From an uncultured Bacilli bacterium (GTDB lineage Bacteria; Bacillota_I; Bacilli_A; RFN20; CAG-826), in the NCBI GenBank assembly GCA_934700895.1, contig CAKUXV010000002.1, positions 124,001 through 188,000 of the forward strand: a DNA stretch of 64,000 bases, in the 5' to 3' direction. The notes below the pieces were generated by a model. The model had not been told where the DNA came from, did no database searches, and was given only the letters and a program-made list of their open reading frames with translations. A program made the position numbers and the translations under genes. This document shows positions 25,692 to 34,060 of the stretch, piece after piece. Positions within the stretch are counted from its first letter, which is position 1; each line of letters starts with the position of its first letter.

Positions 25692-26453
25692 ATGAAGATT
25701 TCTTTTCTTTTTCCCGAAAAAAACCAAGGCGAAAAGTTGATTCGCCATTTAAAAGAAACGGTTTTGCCTTTTTTGGACAAACTGCCGATTGCTTATGACG
25801 TTTTAATTTGCCCTAATGGCTGTAGCGACGAAGAAATGAATCTTTTGGAAGAAGCAAAAAAAGTTCTTCCCCTTCAGGTTCGCATTTTAAAGAATGTGAT
25901 CCCCGGTGGCAAAGGTGCGGGAATCAAGGCGGGCATTGAAGCGGCACAATCCGATTTTGTGCTGTTTATGGACGCGGACATGGCGACGGATTTGGAAGTA
26001 CTTGAACGCTTTTTGCCCCTGCTCTCCCAATATGACTGCATCATCGCTAGCCGCGATATGCCCGATTCGGTTTATGTGCAACGGCAGCCCTTTCGGCGTC
26101 GCTTAACCCATTGGATCGGCAGAATCATTATCAAAATGAAACTCCATATGCCTTTTAAAGATACTCAATGCGGTTTCAAAGCGTATCGGACAAACGTGGC
26201 AAAAGTCATGGTCCGCCACCAAAAATTCAATGGATTTTCGTTTGATTTGGAATATTTGTATTTCTTGACGTTAAATGGTTTCCGATGCAAGGAAATTGGC
26301 TGCAAATGGAAGGATGATCCCGACAGTACCATATCCAAAAAATCCGTTTTCATCTCTTTTTATCGAGATTTGAAGCAAATTAAGAAAAACAAAAAAACTT
26401 ATCTTCTGAACGAGGAAGAAAAAGAAGAACTCGGAGGTTGCTATGCTCATTGA
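25692..26453 (+). CDS. Family 2 glycosyltransferase (dolichyl-phosphate glucosyltransferase-like)
   Basis: This 253-residue enzyme should transfer a sugar from a nucleotide donor, probably to a lipid carrier. GT-A features are the KGAGIKAGIEAA segment, the metal-binding LFMDADMATD (about 97-106) and the later FKDTQCGFKAYR, the pattern of the DPG/DPM synthase subfamily. No membrane helix is visible. The start is ATG 25692 (MKISFLFPEK), not the longer GTG opening inside the preceding terminator. Extended -10 TGC-GATAAT (25676-25684) ends 7 bases before this ATG and no Shine-Dalgarno site exists, so a leaderless mRNA is predicted. It overlaps obg by 11 bases. Its product may decorate surface lipids. 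Confidence 0.87.
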   Translation: MKISFLFPEKNQGEKLIRHLKETVLPFLDKLPIAYDVLICPNGCSDEEMNLLEEAKKVLPLQVRILKNVIPGGKGAGIKAGIEAAQSDFVLFMDADMATDLEVLERFLPLLSQYDCIIASRDMPDSVYVQRQPFRRRLTHWIGRIIIKMKLHMPFKDTQCGFKAYRTNVAKVMVRHQKFNGFSFDLEYLYFLTLNGFRCKEIGCKWKDDPDSTISKKSVFISFYRDLKQIKKNKKTYLLNEEEKEELGGCYAH

Positions 26454-27732
26454 TCGCGCAGTAGTTGAAGTACGTTCCGGAAAAGGTGGCGACGGCGCCA
26501 TCTCTTTCCATCGTGAAAAAAATGTCCCCAAGGGAGGGCCCGACGGCGGAAACGGAGGGCGAGGAGGTTCGGTATTCCTTATCGCCAAAAAGAACGTTAA
26601 CACTTTGTTGGCTTACCGCCATTCTCGCGTATTGAAAGCGGAAGACGGCGAAAAAGGGGATAAGTGCATGCGCTTTGGTCATCAAGCCCCCGATGTGGTC
26701 TCGGAGGTACCGGTTGGTACCGTTGTCTACGAAGAGGACGGCAAGACGCTTATCGCCGACTTAAAACATGAAGACGACACGGTATGCGTGGCTAAAGGTG
26801 GAAGGGGAGGAAGAGGCAACGCCGCCTTCAAATCCTCTCGCATCCGTATCCCCCGAGTTGCCGAAAATGGATTCCCGGGAATTACCAAGCGAATCGTTTT
26901 GGAACTCAAGCTTCTAGCGGATGCTGGCTTAATCGGCTTTCCTAGCGTTGGAAAATCCACTTTGCTCAATATCGTTTCCAAAGCCAATGTGGCCACGGCG
27001 GATTACCCCTTCACCACCCTTGTTCCTAATCTTGGTGTCGTTACCTTGGATGATGGTTATACCCAATTCGTTTTGGCGGATATGCCTGGCCTTATCGAAG
27101 GCGCCCACGAAGGAAAGGGGCTCGGTATCCAATTCTTAAGGCATATTGAACGATGCCGCGTTTTGATTCACATGGTTTCCATGGACGGAGAAAGAGATCC
27201 TGCAGAAGCCTATAAAATCATTAACGACGAGCTTCGGGATTTCGGTGCCGGTCTAGAAAAGCGCCCTCAAATCGTTGTGGCGACGAAAATGGATTGCGAC
27301 GGGGCGTTAGAAAGAAAGAAAAGTTTCGATGAATTCTTGGGATTCGAATCTATTGGAATTTCCGCTTTAACGGACGAGAACGTCTCCTTCTTGATGAAAA
27401 AAACCTATGAGATGATCTCAAAAACGCCGGAATTTAAATTAGAGTCGCTGATTGAAAATGAGAAAGAAGGCGGCGTGAAGGTTTATGATGCCCATTTGGA
27501 CGCGCCAGAAGCGCCGTTTGCTATTTTGCGCCCCTCTGAGCATGTTTTCATCATCACAGGAGATGAAGTGACTAAGAAATATGCTTTGATTAATTTGACG
27601 ACCGATGCCGGCGTCAGCCAATTGATTTCCTATCTCAATCGTTTGGGCGTGGATGAGGCATTGAAAAAGAAAGGAGCGAAAAACGGCGACACCGTGCGCT
27701 TGCAAGATTTCGAATTCGAATATTATGAATGA
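26443..27732 (+). CDS. obg: GTPase Obg (CgtA)
   Basis: Obg is an essential GTPase of 50S maturation and stress control. The glycine-rich Obg fold spans 1-158 (GKGGDGAISFHREKNVPKGG). The G domain has GFPSVGKST, DMPGLIEGA and ATKMD. A C-terminal OCT domain (about 345-429) is present, as in Firmicutes. AACTCGGAGG precedes the ATG. The gene overlaps the glycosyltransferase upstream and a tiny membrane-protein frame downstream, so the three are translationally linked. Confidence 0.98.
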   Translation: MLIDRAVVEVRSGKGGDGAISFHREKNVPKGGPDGGNGGRGGSVFLIAKKNVNTLLAYRHSRVLKAEDGEKGDKCMRFGHQAPDVVSEVPVGTVVYEEDGKTLIADLKHEDDTVCVAKGGRGGRGNAAFKSSRIRIPRVAENGFPGITKRIVLELKLLADAGLIGFPSVGKSTLLNIVSKANVATADYPFTTLVPNLGVVTLDDGYTQFVLADMPGLIEGAHEGKGLGIQFLRHIERCRVLIHMVSMDGERDPAEAYKIINDELRDFGAGLEKRPQIVVATKMDCDGALERKKSFDEFLGFESIGISALTDENVSFLMKKTYEMISKTPEFKLESLIENEKEGGVKVYDAHLDAPEAPFAILRPSEHVFIITGDEVTKKYALINLTTDAGVSQLISYLNRLGVDEALKKKGAKNGDTVRLQDFEFEYYE

Positions 27733-27844
27733 GGAAAAGAAAGGGAAAAAGGCATTTAACATTTGGCTTTCTTGTGCTTTGCTAAGCTTAAGTTTCCTCC
27801 TTTCCCTTTTCTTGCTTATCGGTTTTTTATCGCTGTATCACTAA
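27725..27844 (+). CDS. 39-residue single-pass membrane protein between obg and ruvA
   Basis: A short frame starts at ATG 27725, overlapping the obg stop by 8 bases, and encodes MNEEKKGKKAFN followed by about 24 hydrophobic residues and the end SLYH. The charge pattern (N-terminal KKGKK, then a membrane segment) and the exact fit between obg and ruvA (3 bases before the ruvA ATG) support a real gene. The last hydrophobic stretch is Leu/Ser/Phe rich. ruvA has no Shine-Dalgarno site of its own, so translation of this frame may be what delivers ribosomes to ruvA. Function unknown. Confidence 0.6.
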   Translation: MNEEKKGKKAFNIWLSCALLSLSFLLSLFLLIGFLSLYH

Positions 27845-27847
27845 ATT

Positions 27848-28423
27848 ATGATTTATTCCATCAAAGGCAAAGTCGTGGAACGGAACGAGAACTCCGTGGC
27901 CATTGATTTGGGAAACATCGCTTACGAAGTATTTGTACCCCGCCCCGCTAGTTTTATTGTTGGTCAGGAAAGCCTCGTATATACCTATGAAGTTCTCACT
28001 CAGGACGACCATTATCTAGTTGGATTCGATAGCAAAAAAGAAAAAGATGCGTTTTTGCTTCTGGTTTCCGTCAAGGGGATTGGGCCAAAAACCGCATTGG
28101 GCGCTTTGTCAAAAACGACCCCCGATGAACTATTTTCTGCCGTCGAGAATTCCAACGCCGCCTTTTTAAAGCGGCTTCCGGGAATCGGGCCCAAAGCGGC
28201 TCAACAAATTATTTTGGACCTCAAGGGCAGACTGGTCGAAAAACCCCTTAAGAAAAATGCGGAAAGCCGATATCCGGATGTTTACGGAGCCTTGAAGAGC
28301 CTTGGCTTTAAAGCCAAAGAAATTGAAGATGCCATCGAAGCACTGCCGGATGGGGTGGATAAAACGGAAGTGGCGCTTAAAACCGCTCTTCGGTTTCTTT
28401 CCAAAGAAAGGAAGGCATCATGA
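27848..28423 (+). CDS. ruvA: Holliday junction helicase subunit RuvA
   Basis: RuvA binds four-way junctions and loads RuvB. The 191-residue protein has the OB domain (about 1-62), two helix-hairpin-helix motifs (VKGIGPKTALGAL and LPGIGPKAAQQII) and the C-terminal RuvB-binding domain (about 143-191). The ATG has no Shine-Dalgarno site but follows the small membrane frame by 3 bases. It overlaps ruvB by ATGA. Confidence 0.97.
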   Translation: MIYSIKGKVVERNENSVAIDLGNIAYEVFVPRPASFIVGQESLVYTYEVLTQDDHYLVGFDSKKEKDAFLLLVSVKGIGPKTALGALSKTTPDELFSAVENSNAAFLKRLPGIGPKAAQQIILDLKGRLVEKPLKKNAESRYPDVYGALKSLGFKAKEIEDAIEALPDGVDKTEVALKTALRFLSKERKAS

Positions 28424-29424
28424 CCCGATTGCTGGATGCCAAAAGAGAAAAGGAAGACGAATCCTCCGAATTAACGCTTCGCCCTCAAACCCTTCAGGAA
28501 TATGTGGGGCAAAGCGAGATGAAGGGCAACCTTTCCGTTTTTATTCAAGCGGCGAAGGCGCGCCAAGAACCCCTTGACCATGTTTTGCTATACGGCCCGC
28601 CGGGCTTAGGCAAAACGACGATGGCCTACGTGATCGGAAACGAACTGGGCGGAAAAGTGAAGATGGTCAACGGGCCTTCCGTTGAAAAAACGGGGGACTT
28701 GGCCGCGATTTTAAGTGAACTAGAGCCCGGAGACGTCCTCTTTATCGATGAAATCCATCGTTTGCCACGCGTGGTGGAAGAAGTTCTTTATGGGGCAATG
28801 GAAGATTTCACCTTGTCGTTTATGGTGAATCAAGGCGGTTCGAGCCGCGTTTTGTCTTTGCCCTTGCCCCCTTTTACTTTGGTTGGGGCAACAACAAGAG
28901 CTGGCGATCTTTCTTCTCCTTTGCGGAGTCGTTTTGGCATCAGCTTGAAAATCGATTTCTACACGCAAGAAGAATTGGAGCAGATATTATTTAGAACTTC
29001 TCGCGTTTTTAAGACCCCCATCGAGCCCGAAGCCGCTCATTTGATTGCGGCTCGCAGCCGTGGCACCCCTCGAATTGCCAATCGTATTTTTAAACGGGTT
29101 CGCGACTTCGCCACCATCGCGGGGGTTCCATCCATCGATGCCGCAATGGCGGAAAGCTCCTTGGATGCTTTGAAAATCGATTCTTTGGGACTGGATGATG
29201 TGGATGTCCATTATTTAAATTGCATAATCGATCGTTTTCACGGCGGACCGGTTGGCCTGGAAGCCATTGCCTCTTCCATCGGGGAGGAGATTGGCAATTT
29301 GGAAGATGTATATGAGCCTTATTTGACGATGATTGGTCTCATTAACCGCACGCCACGTGGCCGCGTAGCCACCGAAAAAGCCTACGCACACTTAAAGAAG
29401 CGCCACCAAAAAACGTTATTTTAG
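28420..29424 (+). CDS. ruvB: Holliday junction branch-migration ATPase RuvB
   Basis: RuvB is the AAA+ motor that drives branch migration. The 334-residue protein has Walker A GPPGLGKTT, Walker B LFIDEIHR, sensor GATTRAGDLSSPLRSRFG and the C-terminal winged helix (IGLINRTPRGRVAT). AAAGGAAGG lies before the ATGA start. No resolvase (recU, ruvC) occurs in the window. Confidence 0.98.
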   Translation: MTRLLDAKREKEDESSELTLRPQTLQEYVGQSEMKGNLSVFIQAAKARQEPLDHVLLYGPPGLGKTTMAYVIGNELGGKVKMVNGPSVEKTGDLAAILSELEPGDVLFIDEIHRLPRVVEEVLYGAMEDFTLSFMVNQGGSSRVLSLPLPPFTLVGATTRAGDLSSPLRSRFGISLKIDFYTQEELEQILFRTSRVFKTPIEPEAAHLIAARSRGTPRIANRIFKRVRDFATIAGVPSIDAAMAESSLDALKIDSLGLDDVDVHYLNCIIDRFHGGPVGLEAIASSIGEEIGNLEDVYEPYLTMIGLINRTPRGRVATEKAYAHLKKRHQKTLF

Positions 29425-29485
29425 GTTTCGCGACTTCTTTTAATTGTTTCAGCAACGCTTTGAGCGTATCCTTAACGCGATAGCA

Positions 29486-29503
29486 TGATTTATCTATAAA
29501 TCA
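29486..29503. repeat. Short perfect palindrome in the ruvB-secDF gap
   Basis: TGATTTAT, CT, ATAAATCA forms an 8-bp inverted repeat 33 bases before the secDF start. It lacks a T-run on the plus strand. It could be an operator or a weak transcript end; function not shown. Confidence 0.35.
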
Positions 29504-29535
29504 CCGCTTGCCTGCCACTGTTTGGAGGAATTTGT

Positions 29536-32397
29536 ATGCGTCGATTCATCGCTTATGTCGCCATGACCACGACCCTTATTGTCGGTGTTGGTGCCCTCGC
29601 CGCCCCGACGATGCTTCATATGGACATGGACCTAGCCTATGCCAATGGGAAAACCCTTTATTTTCGCGCCAGCGAATTTAACGACACTTCGTTAAACGGG
29701 AACTATGATTCGTTTCTTGGAGATTCCGATAAATTGGGCGTCGCCATGGACGGAGAAACATATATCGTTTCTTACATGGCCGATACGATTCGCGACCGTT
29801 TGGATAATTGGGGCATCTCCGAATATGATGTGACCACCGAAGGTTACGATACGATTCGCGTTTCTTTGCGCACCTCTTTTAACAACAGCCAAGAATATAC
29901 GCGTTTGCAAAATTATCTTTCGTTCAGCGGGCAAAAATATGAATTGGATGCTTCCAATACTGCTGGAGATTCTTCTAGCGGCGAAGATAGCAACGCCTAC
30001 GAGCACAACGATGCATGGGAAACGATGCTCGATGGAAAGAAAGCAGAAGTGACCCTTCTCGACATGAATTCGTTCCAGGTTCCCGTGGTCATTGTTCCCA
30101 TTGATGACGAAGACAAGAGCGCTTTCGAAACGTTGCTCGATTACTGCAAAAAAAATACGGTTGCCCAAGAAACGGATTCTTCCGGGTCCGTGATTACGGA
30201 AGGAAAAGACTGCAACGTTGTTTTGTGGGCCAACCGCGGAGATGAAGACCGTTATGAAAACAAAGCGGATCCCAACGTTTCCTCGAAAATTCTTTTTGAA
30301 CACAGCGCCAGCGACGACCAATGCGTCTACTATAAGGATGGAGATGACGATAAAGCACATCCTTATTTCCAAATGATTCCTTCCAGCGAAGCGACTAGCA
30401 GCGGAACCTATGATCCGACGAAGGCGCAAAGTGCTACGGATGCCGCGAATTATTTGGCGAATCTATTTAACGCCTCGGCTTACGAATACCATTCTGATGC
30501 TTGTGCCAGCGCCAATGACGTTACTCAGTATCGCTTGAACTTCATGTATAGCGAAGATACCCAAGCCACGGTTGACCCTCTCATCCGGCTCGGAGATTGG
30601 TCGATTTCGCCAGCAATGGGGAGAACTATGATTTCCGTTTTGGTCGGAATGGTCCTCCTTTTTGCCCTATTGGGGATGTTCCACCGCGTTTTGGCTCTTC
30701 AGGAAATGGCCGTCGTCATGGCTTCCGGCCTTGCATCGCTTGCCACGTTCGTTGCCTTTGGGGCTCAATTTAACATCGCGGCCCTTGTTGCTTTAATTGC
30801 CTCTTCCATGGCCACCTTGTTTGGAGCGATTTTCTATGGAAGCCGTTTGCGGAACGAACTCTACAAAGGCCGTACCCTCAAAAAGGCTTGCCAAGAAGCT
30901 TCCAAAGCCTCCAGTTGGCCCATGGTGGATGCGGGGATTATCTGCGTTGTCATCGGTGTTTTCCTCTATATTTTGGGTGGATCGGTGTGCAGGGCCGGCG
31001 GGGTTATGCTTACTTTAGGCGGCTTCTTCGGAATCTTTGCCAACTTAATTTTGACGAAATTGTCCGGATGGCTTCTTTGCAACGATTCCGGAATGCAAAA
31101 ATCGTTCCCGAAAATGCTTGGGGTTAAAAAGGAAGAAATCCCCAATCTCATGCAAGATGAGAAGCAAAAGTATTTCGGGCCTTATTCGAAAAAATCCTTC
31201 CAAAAAGGCAAATTCTGGGCCTATGGCGTCTCTTCGCTTATGATTTTGGCCGGAATTGGCGGATGCATTGGGTTTGGAATTGTCAATGACGGCAACGTTT
31301 ATAACGATGCGGCTTACCATTCCGAAACCACAACCCTTCGTTTGGAAGTTCGCTCCTCCCAACAAGACGCCATTACCGTTGTTCCGTTTGCCAACGCCGG
31401 CGACGTCTATACGGCCAAGTCGACGGATAAAGGAGACTTGCTCCATCAATATACGATTGACAACACGGTTCTTGGGGATATGGTTTCTTCTTTCTCTTTA
31501 TCTTCCACTCCAAAAGACGTTTATGAAACGCCGGAAGAAGGAACGGATGGTATCCATTATTATTATTTCTATTATGAAGCCAAATTGAAGAGCGTTTTAG
31601 ATCCTAACGGCAGTTATGCCATCGCTTCTTGGAACCCCGTGGAACAAAAATATTCCAATACGGTTGGCGAAGATTTATCCGCTTTAAGCAGCGCTTTGGA
31701 AGAAGTTGGCGGCGAGGATGCTTCTGGAAATTACGTTCGCGTCAGCTTCAATACGGTTACGCCGAAAACGTTGAATCCCTACATTGGCGATGTTTGCCTC
31801 GGGCTTGGCGTTGGTTTGGCCGTTTGTGCTGTCTATTTAATCGCCCGCTATCGCTTCAGCCGCGGATTAGTCTTGTCTCTTGTTGGTGTCGCGACAACGT
31901 TTATGGCTTGGAGCTTCTTCGTTTATACGCGCATTTCGGTTTCTCCGATGGTAGCGCTAGGTATGATTTTCGGAGTCGTGGTGTCGCTCTGCGGCATGCT
32001 CTTCGTCCTTTCGCGTGAAAAAGAATTATTCAAAGAAGATCGTGAAAAAGAAAAAGGAACCCTCGCTTCCCGCTCCGAACGTCTGAATCGCTCTACTTCC
32101 TACGAAGCTGGAAATGTCTTTACTTACGCCATTTTGGCCGAATATTTGGCTTTGGTTGGCTTTGCAATCGGCCCAGTTGCGTATGCTCCCGTTTATCTTT
32201 GCGCGATTTTAGGCATTGCCTTCGGAACCGTTGTTGGCCTTGTGTGCCTTGCTCCGATTTCCATTCGTTTTGCCACTTGGAATTCAAAGGTCCGTTTGCC
32301 GAAATTCTCCCATAAGAAGAAACAAGGCGGACAATTGATGAAAAAGAAACGGAGCGGTGAACCGGAAGAAGCCATCTTCATCGGCATCAACGATTGA
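29536..32397 (+). CDS. secDF: Divergent SecDF-type protein translocase subunit
   Basis: SecDF assists Sec export using the proton gradient. I assign it from synteny (ruvAB-secDF-recJ-relA is the Bacilli order) and architecture: an N-terminal helix, a large outer domain (about 35-350), five more helices (about 360-510), a SecF-like helix (about 570-590), a second outer domain (to about 745) and five C-terminal helices. YDVTTEGYDTIRVSLRT resembles the SecD P1 region. At 953 residues it is longer than Bacillus SecDF. The conserved transmembrane Asp motif of SecD (A-V-D-A-N) is not seen; the equivalent stretch reads SSMATLFGAIFYGSRLRNEL. The SecF Asp motif is likewise absent. GGAGGAA precedes the ATG. 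Confidence 0.72.
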   Translation: MRRFIAYVAMTTTLIVGVGALAAPTMLHMDMDLAYANGKTLYFRASEFNDTSLNGNYDSFLGDSDKLGVAMDGETYIVSYMADTIRDRLDNWGISEYDVTTEGYDTIRVSLRTSFNNSQEYTRLQNYLSFSGQKYELDASNTAGDSSSGEDSNAYEHNDAWETMLDGKKAEVTLLDMNSFQVPVVIVPIDDEDKSAFETLLDYCKKNTVAQETDSSGSVITEGKDCNVVLWANRGDEDRYENKADPNVSSKILFEHSASDDQCVYYKDGDDDKAHPYFQMIPSSEATSSGTYDPTKAQSATDAANYLANLFNASAYEYHSDACASANDVTQYRLNFMYSEDTQATVDPLIRLGDWSISPAMGRTMISVLVGMVLLFALLGMFHRVLALQEMAVVMASGLASLATFVAFGAQFNIAALVALIASSMATLFGAIFYGSRLRNELYKGRTLKKACQEASKASSWPMVDAGIICVVIGVFLYILGGSVCRAGGVMLTLGGFFGIFANLILTKLSGWLLCNDSGMQKSFPKMLGVKKEEIPNLMQDEKQKYFGPYSKKSFQKGKFWAYGVSSLMILAGIGGCIGFGIVNDGNVYNDAAYHSETTTLRLEVRSSQQDAITVVPFANAGDVYTAKSTDKGDLLHQYTIDNTVLGDMVSSFSLSSTPKDVYETPEEGTDGIHYYYFYYEAKLKSVLDPNGSYAIASWNPVEQKYSNTVGEDLSALSSALEEVGGEDASGNYVRVSFNTVTPKTLNPYIGDVCLGLGVGLAVCAVYLIARYRFSRGLVLSLVGVATTFMAWSFFVYTRISVSPMVALGMIFGVVVSLCGMLFVLSREKELFKEDREKEKGTLASRSERLNRSTSYEAGNVFTYAILAEYLALVGFAIGPVAYAPVYLCAILGIAFGTVVGLVCLAPISIRFATWNSKVRLPKFSHKKKQGGQLMKKKRSGEPEEAIFIGIND

Positions 32398-32398
32398 T

Positions 32399-33961
32399 AT
32401 GCCTGATGTCAAAAAACGGCTTCTTCGTTACTATTCCCTCACGGAAGACGAATACGAAGCTATGGCGAAACCCGCTTCGTTTGACGACATTCCTCTTTTG
32501 CCTGAAACTCCCGATTTGGTTCGTGCGAAAACTCGGATTGAGTTAGGGGCAAAAAAACACGATCGCATCCTTATTTATGGGGATTATGACGCTGATGGAA
32601 TTATGTCGGCGTCTATTATTAAAATTTGTCTTCGCAAAATTGGCTCGGAAGCCCAAGTTTTTATTCCCTCCCGTTATTTGGATGGGTACGGTTTAACGAT
32701 GGAAAACTCTGTTAGGATCGCCAATTGTTTCGACTTGGTTATCTTAGTGGATAACGGCGTCAGCTCCAGTTCGGAAATCCGATATTTAAAAGAAAAAGGG
32801 GTAGATGTTATCGTTTTGGACCATCACGAAATCGGAGAATTTCCTCCTCTTGATGCATTCGCCTTCGTTCACCCCGACCGATTGAATTATGGACCTTACC
32901 CTATTTCCGCGGGAGAACTTTGCTTTGGCTTTTCCCGTTACTTGCTGAACAAGGATGAGGAATATTTAGCCATTTTAGCTGGTATTTCCACGATTTCGGA
33001 TTGCATGCCGCTAAAAGGGTATAACCAAAAGCTCGTTTCTCTTACCTTGCATTTCATCGTGAGAAATAACGTGAATCAAATTTTGGATTTGACCAGCCGA
33101 CGCCATATCGATGAAAAAGTTCTGGGGATGGAAATCATTCCTCAAATCAATTCCATCGGAAGGATGGAAGAAGGGCATTTTGGCAATAAAATCGTCGATT
33201 ATTTCGCCAATTCTGACAGAGGTTTTGAATTTGAACAGGCGATGGTATCCTATTTGCGAAATACGAATCAAAATCGTAAAGATGCCACAAAAAAAGCGGA
33301 AAACGAATTAAATTTCGACCCTTCGCTACCCGGAATCTTCGTTGTCGGAAATCTCCCGGAGGGCCTGAATGGGCTTTTGGCCAACAAATTGCTTAACGAG
33401 TACGACAAACCGATTATGGTGTTTTCTCCTAGCAAAAAAGAGCCTGGTGTTTTCGTTGGCTCAGCACGAAGCAAAGAAGGCTTCAATGTCATGGATTTTT
33501 GGAAGGAAAACGAAAAGATTTTAGAACGGTTCGGCGGCCACGATTACGCTGGGGGAGCCAGTGTTAAGCAAGAAAATTTGGATCTTCTTCAAAAATCCTT
33601 TCTGGATTTTGCCAAAAATCATCCTTTTTCCATCGAACCCCCTCCCCATATTAACTTAATTTTGGATGACCTTACGCCTGACCTTTATCCGCTGATCCGC
33701 TCGTTTGGCCCTTTTGGAACCGAACACGAAGATCCACTATTTCGAATCAATGAAGTGCCGGCATCGATGCTTAAACTTGTCTCCTCGGGGAAATGCATGA
33801 AAATCAATTACCATTCCGTTGAAATTTTCAGCTTCCAAATCAATAAAGATCACCCTCTTAATCCTTCCAAGCACGTCGCGTTGGATGGGAAATTTAGAAT
33901 CAACGAATACAACGGAAAAACGGCCGTTCGCTTTGAATGCAGCCCCGCAATTCCCAAATAA
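32399..33961 (+). CDS. recJ: Single-stranded-DNA-specific exonuclease RecJ
   Basis: RecJ degrades single-stranded DNA 5' to 3' in recombination and repair. The 520-residue protein has the DHH metal motifs in order: YGDYDADGIMS, VDNGVSS, VLDHHEIGE and AGISTISDCM, then DHHA1 with GGHDYAGGAS, and a C-terminal OB-like domain. It is shorter than Bacillus RecJ (the extra C-terminal domain is missing). The start is ATG 32399, two bases after the secDF stop; a longer opening lies inside secDF. The apt gene normally found before relA is absent. Confidence 0.94.
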   Translation: MPDVKKRLLRYYSLTEDEYEAMAKPASFDDIPLLPETPDLVRAKTRIELGAKKHDRILIYGDYDADGIMSASIIKICLRKIGSEAQVFIPSRYLDGYGLTMENSVRIANCFDLVILVDNGVSSSSEIRYLKEKGVDVIVLDHHEIGEFPPLDAFAFVHPDRLNYGPYPISAGELCFGFSRYLLNKDEEYLAILAGISTISDCMPLKGYNQKLVSLTLHFIVRNNVNQILDLTSRRHIDEKVLGMEIIPQINSIGRMEEGHFGNKIVDYFANSDRGFEFEQAMVSYLRNTNQNRKDATKKAENELNFDPSLPGIFVVGNLPEGLNGLLANKLLNEYDKPIMVFSPSKKEPGVFVGSARSKEGFNVMDFWKENEKILERFGGHDYAGGASVKQENLDLLQKSFLDFAKNHPFSIEPPPHINLILDDLTPDLYPLIRSFGPFGTEHEDPLFRINEVPASMLKLVSSGKCMKINYHSVEIFSFQINKDHPLNPSKHVALDGKFRINEYNGKTAVRFECSPAIPK

Positions 33962-34060
33962 GCCCATTTTTCTTTTTTGTTCCTGTGCTACGATATGGCC
34001 ATTATGGATGAAAGTGCTCAAAAAAATCTAAAACCCCTTCTCCCGAATGGAGGGTATCCC

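Noticed and set aside
34004..34060. Longer leaderless start for relA
   Set aside because: A -10 box (TACGAT) does lie 9 bases upstream, but ATG 34061 has a GGAGGG site at ideal spacing and gives the usual N-terminus. Kept as an alternative only.
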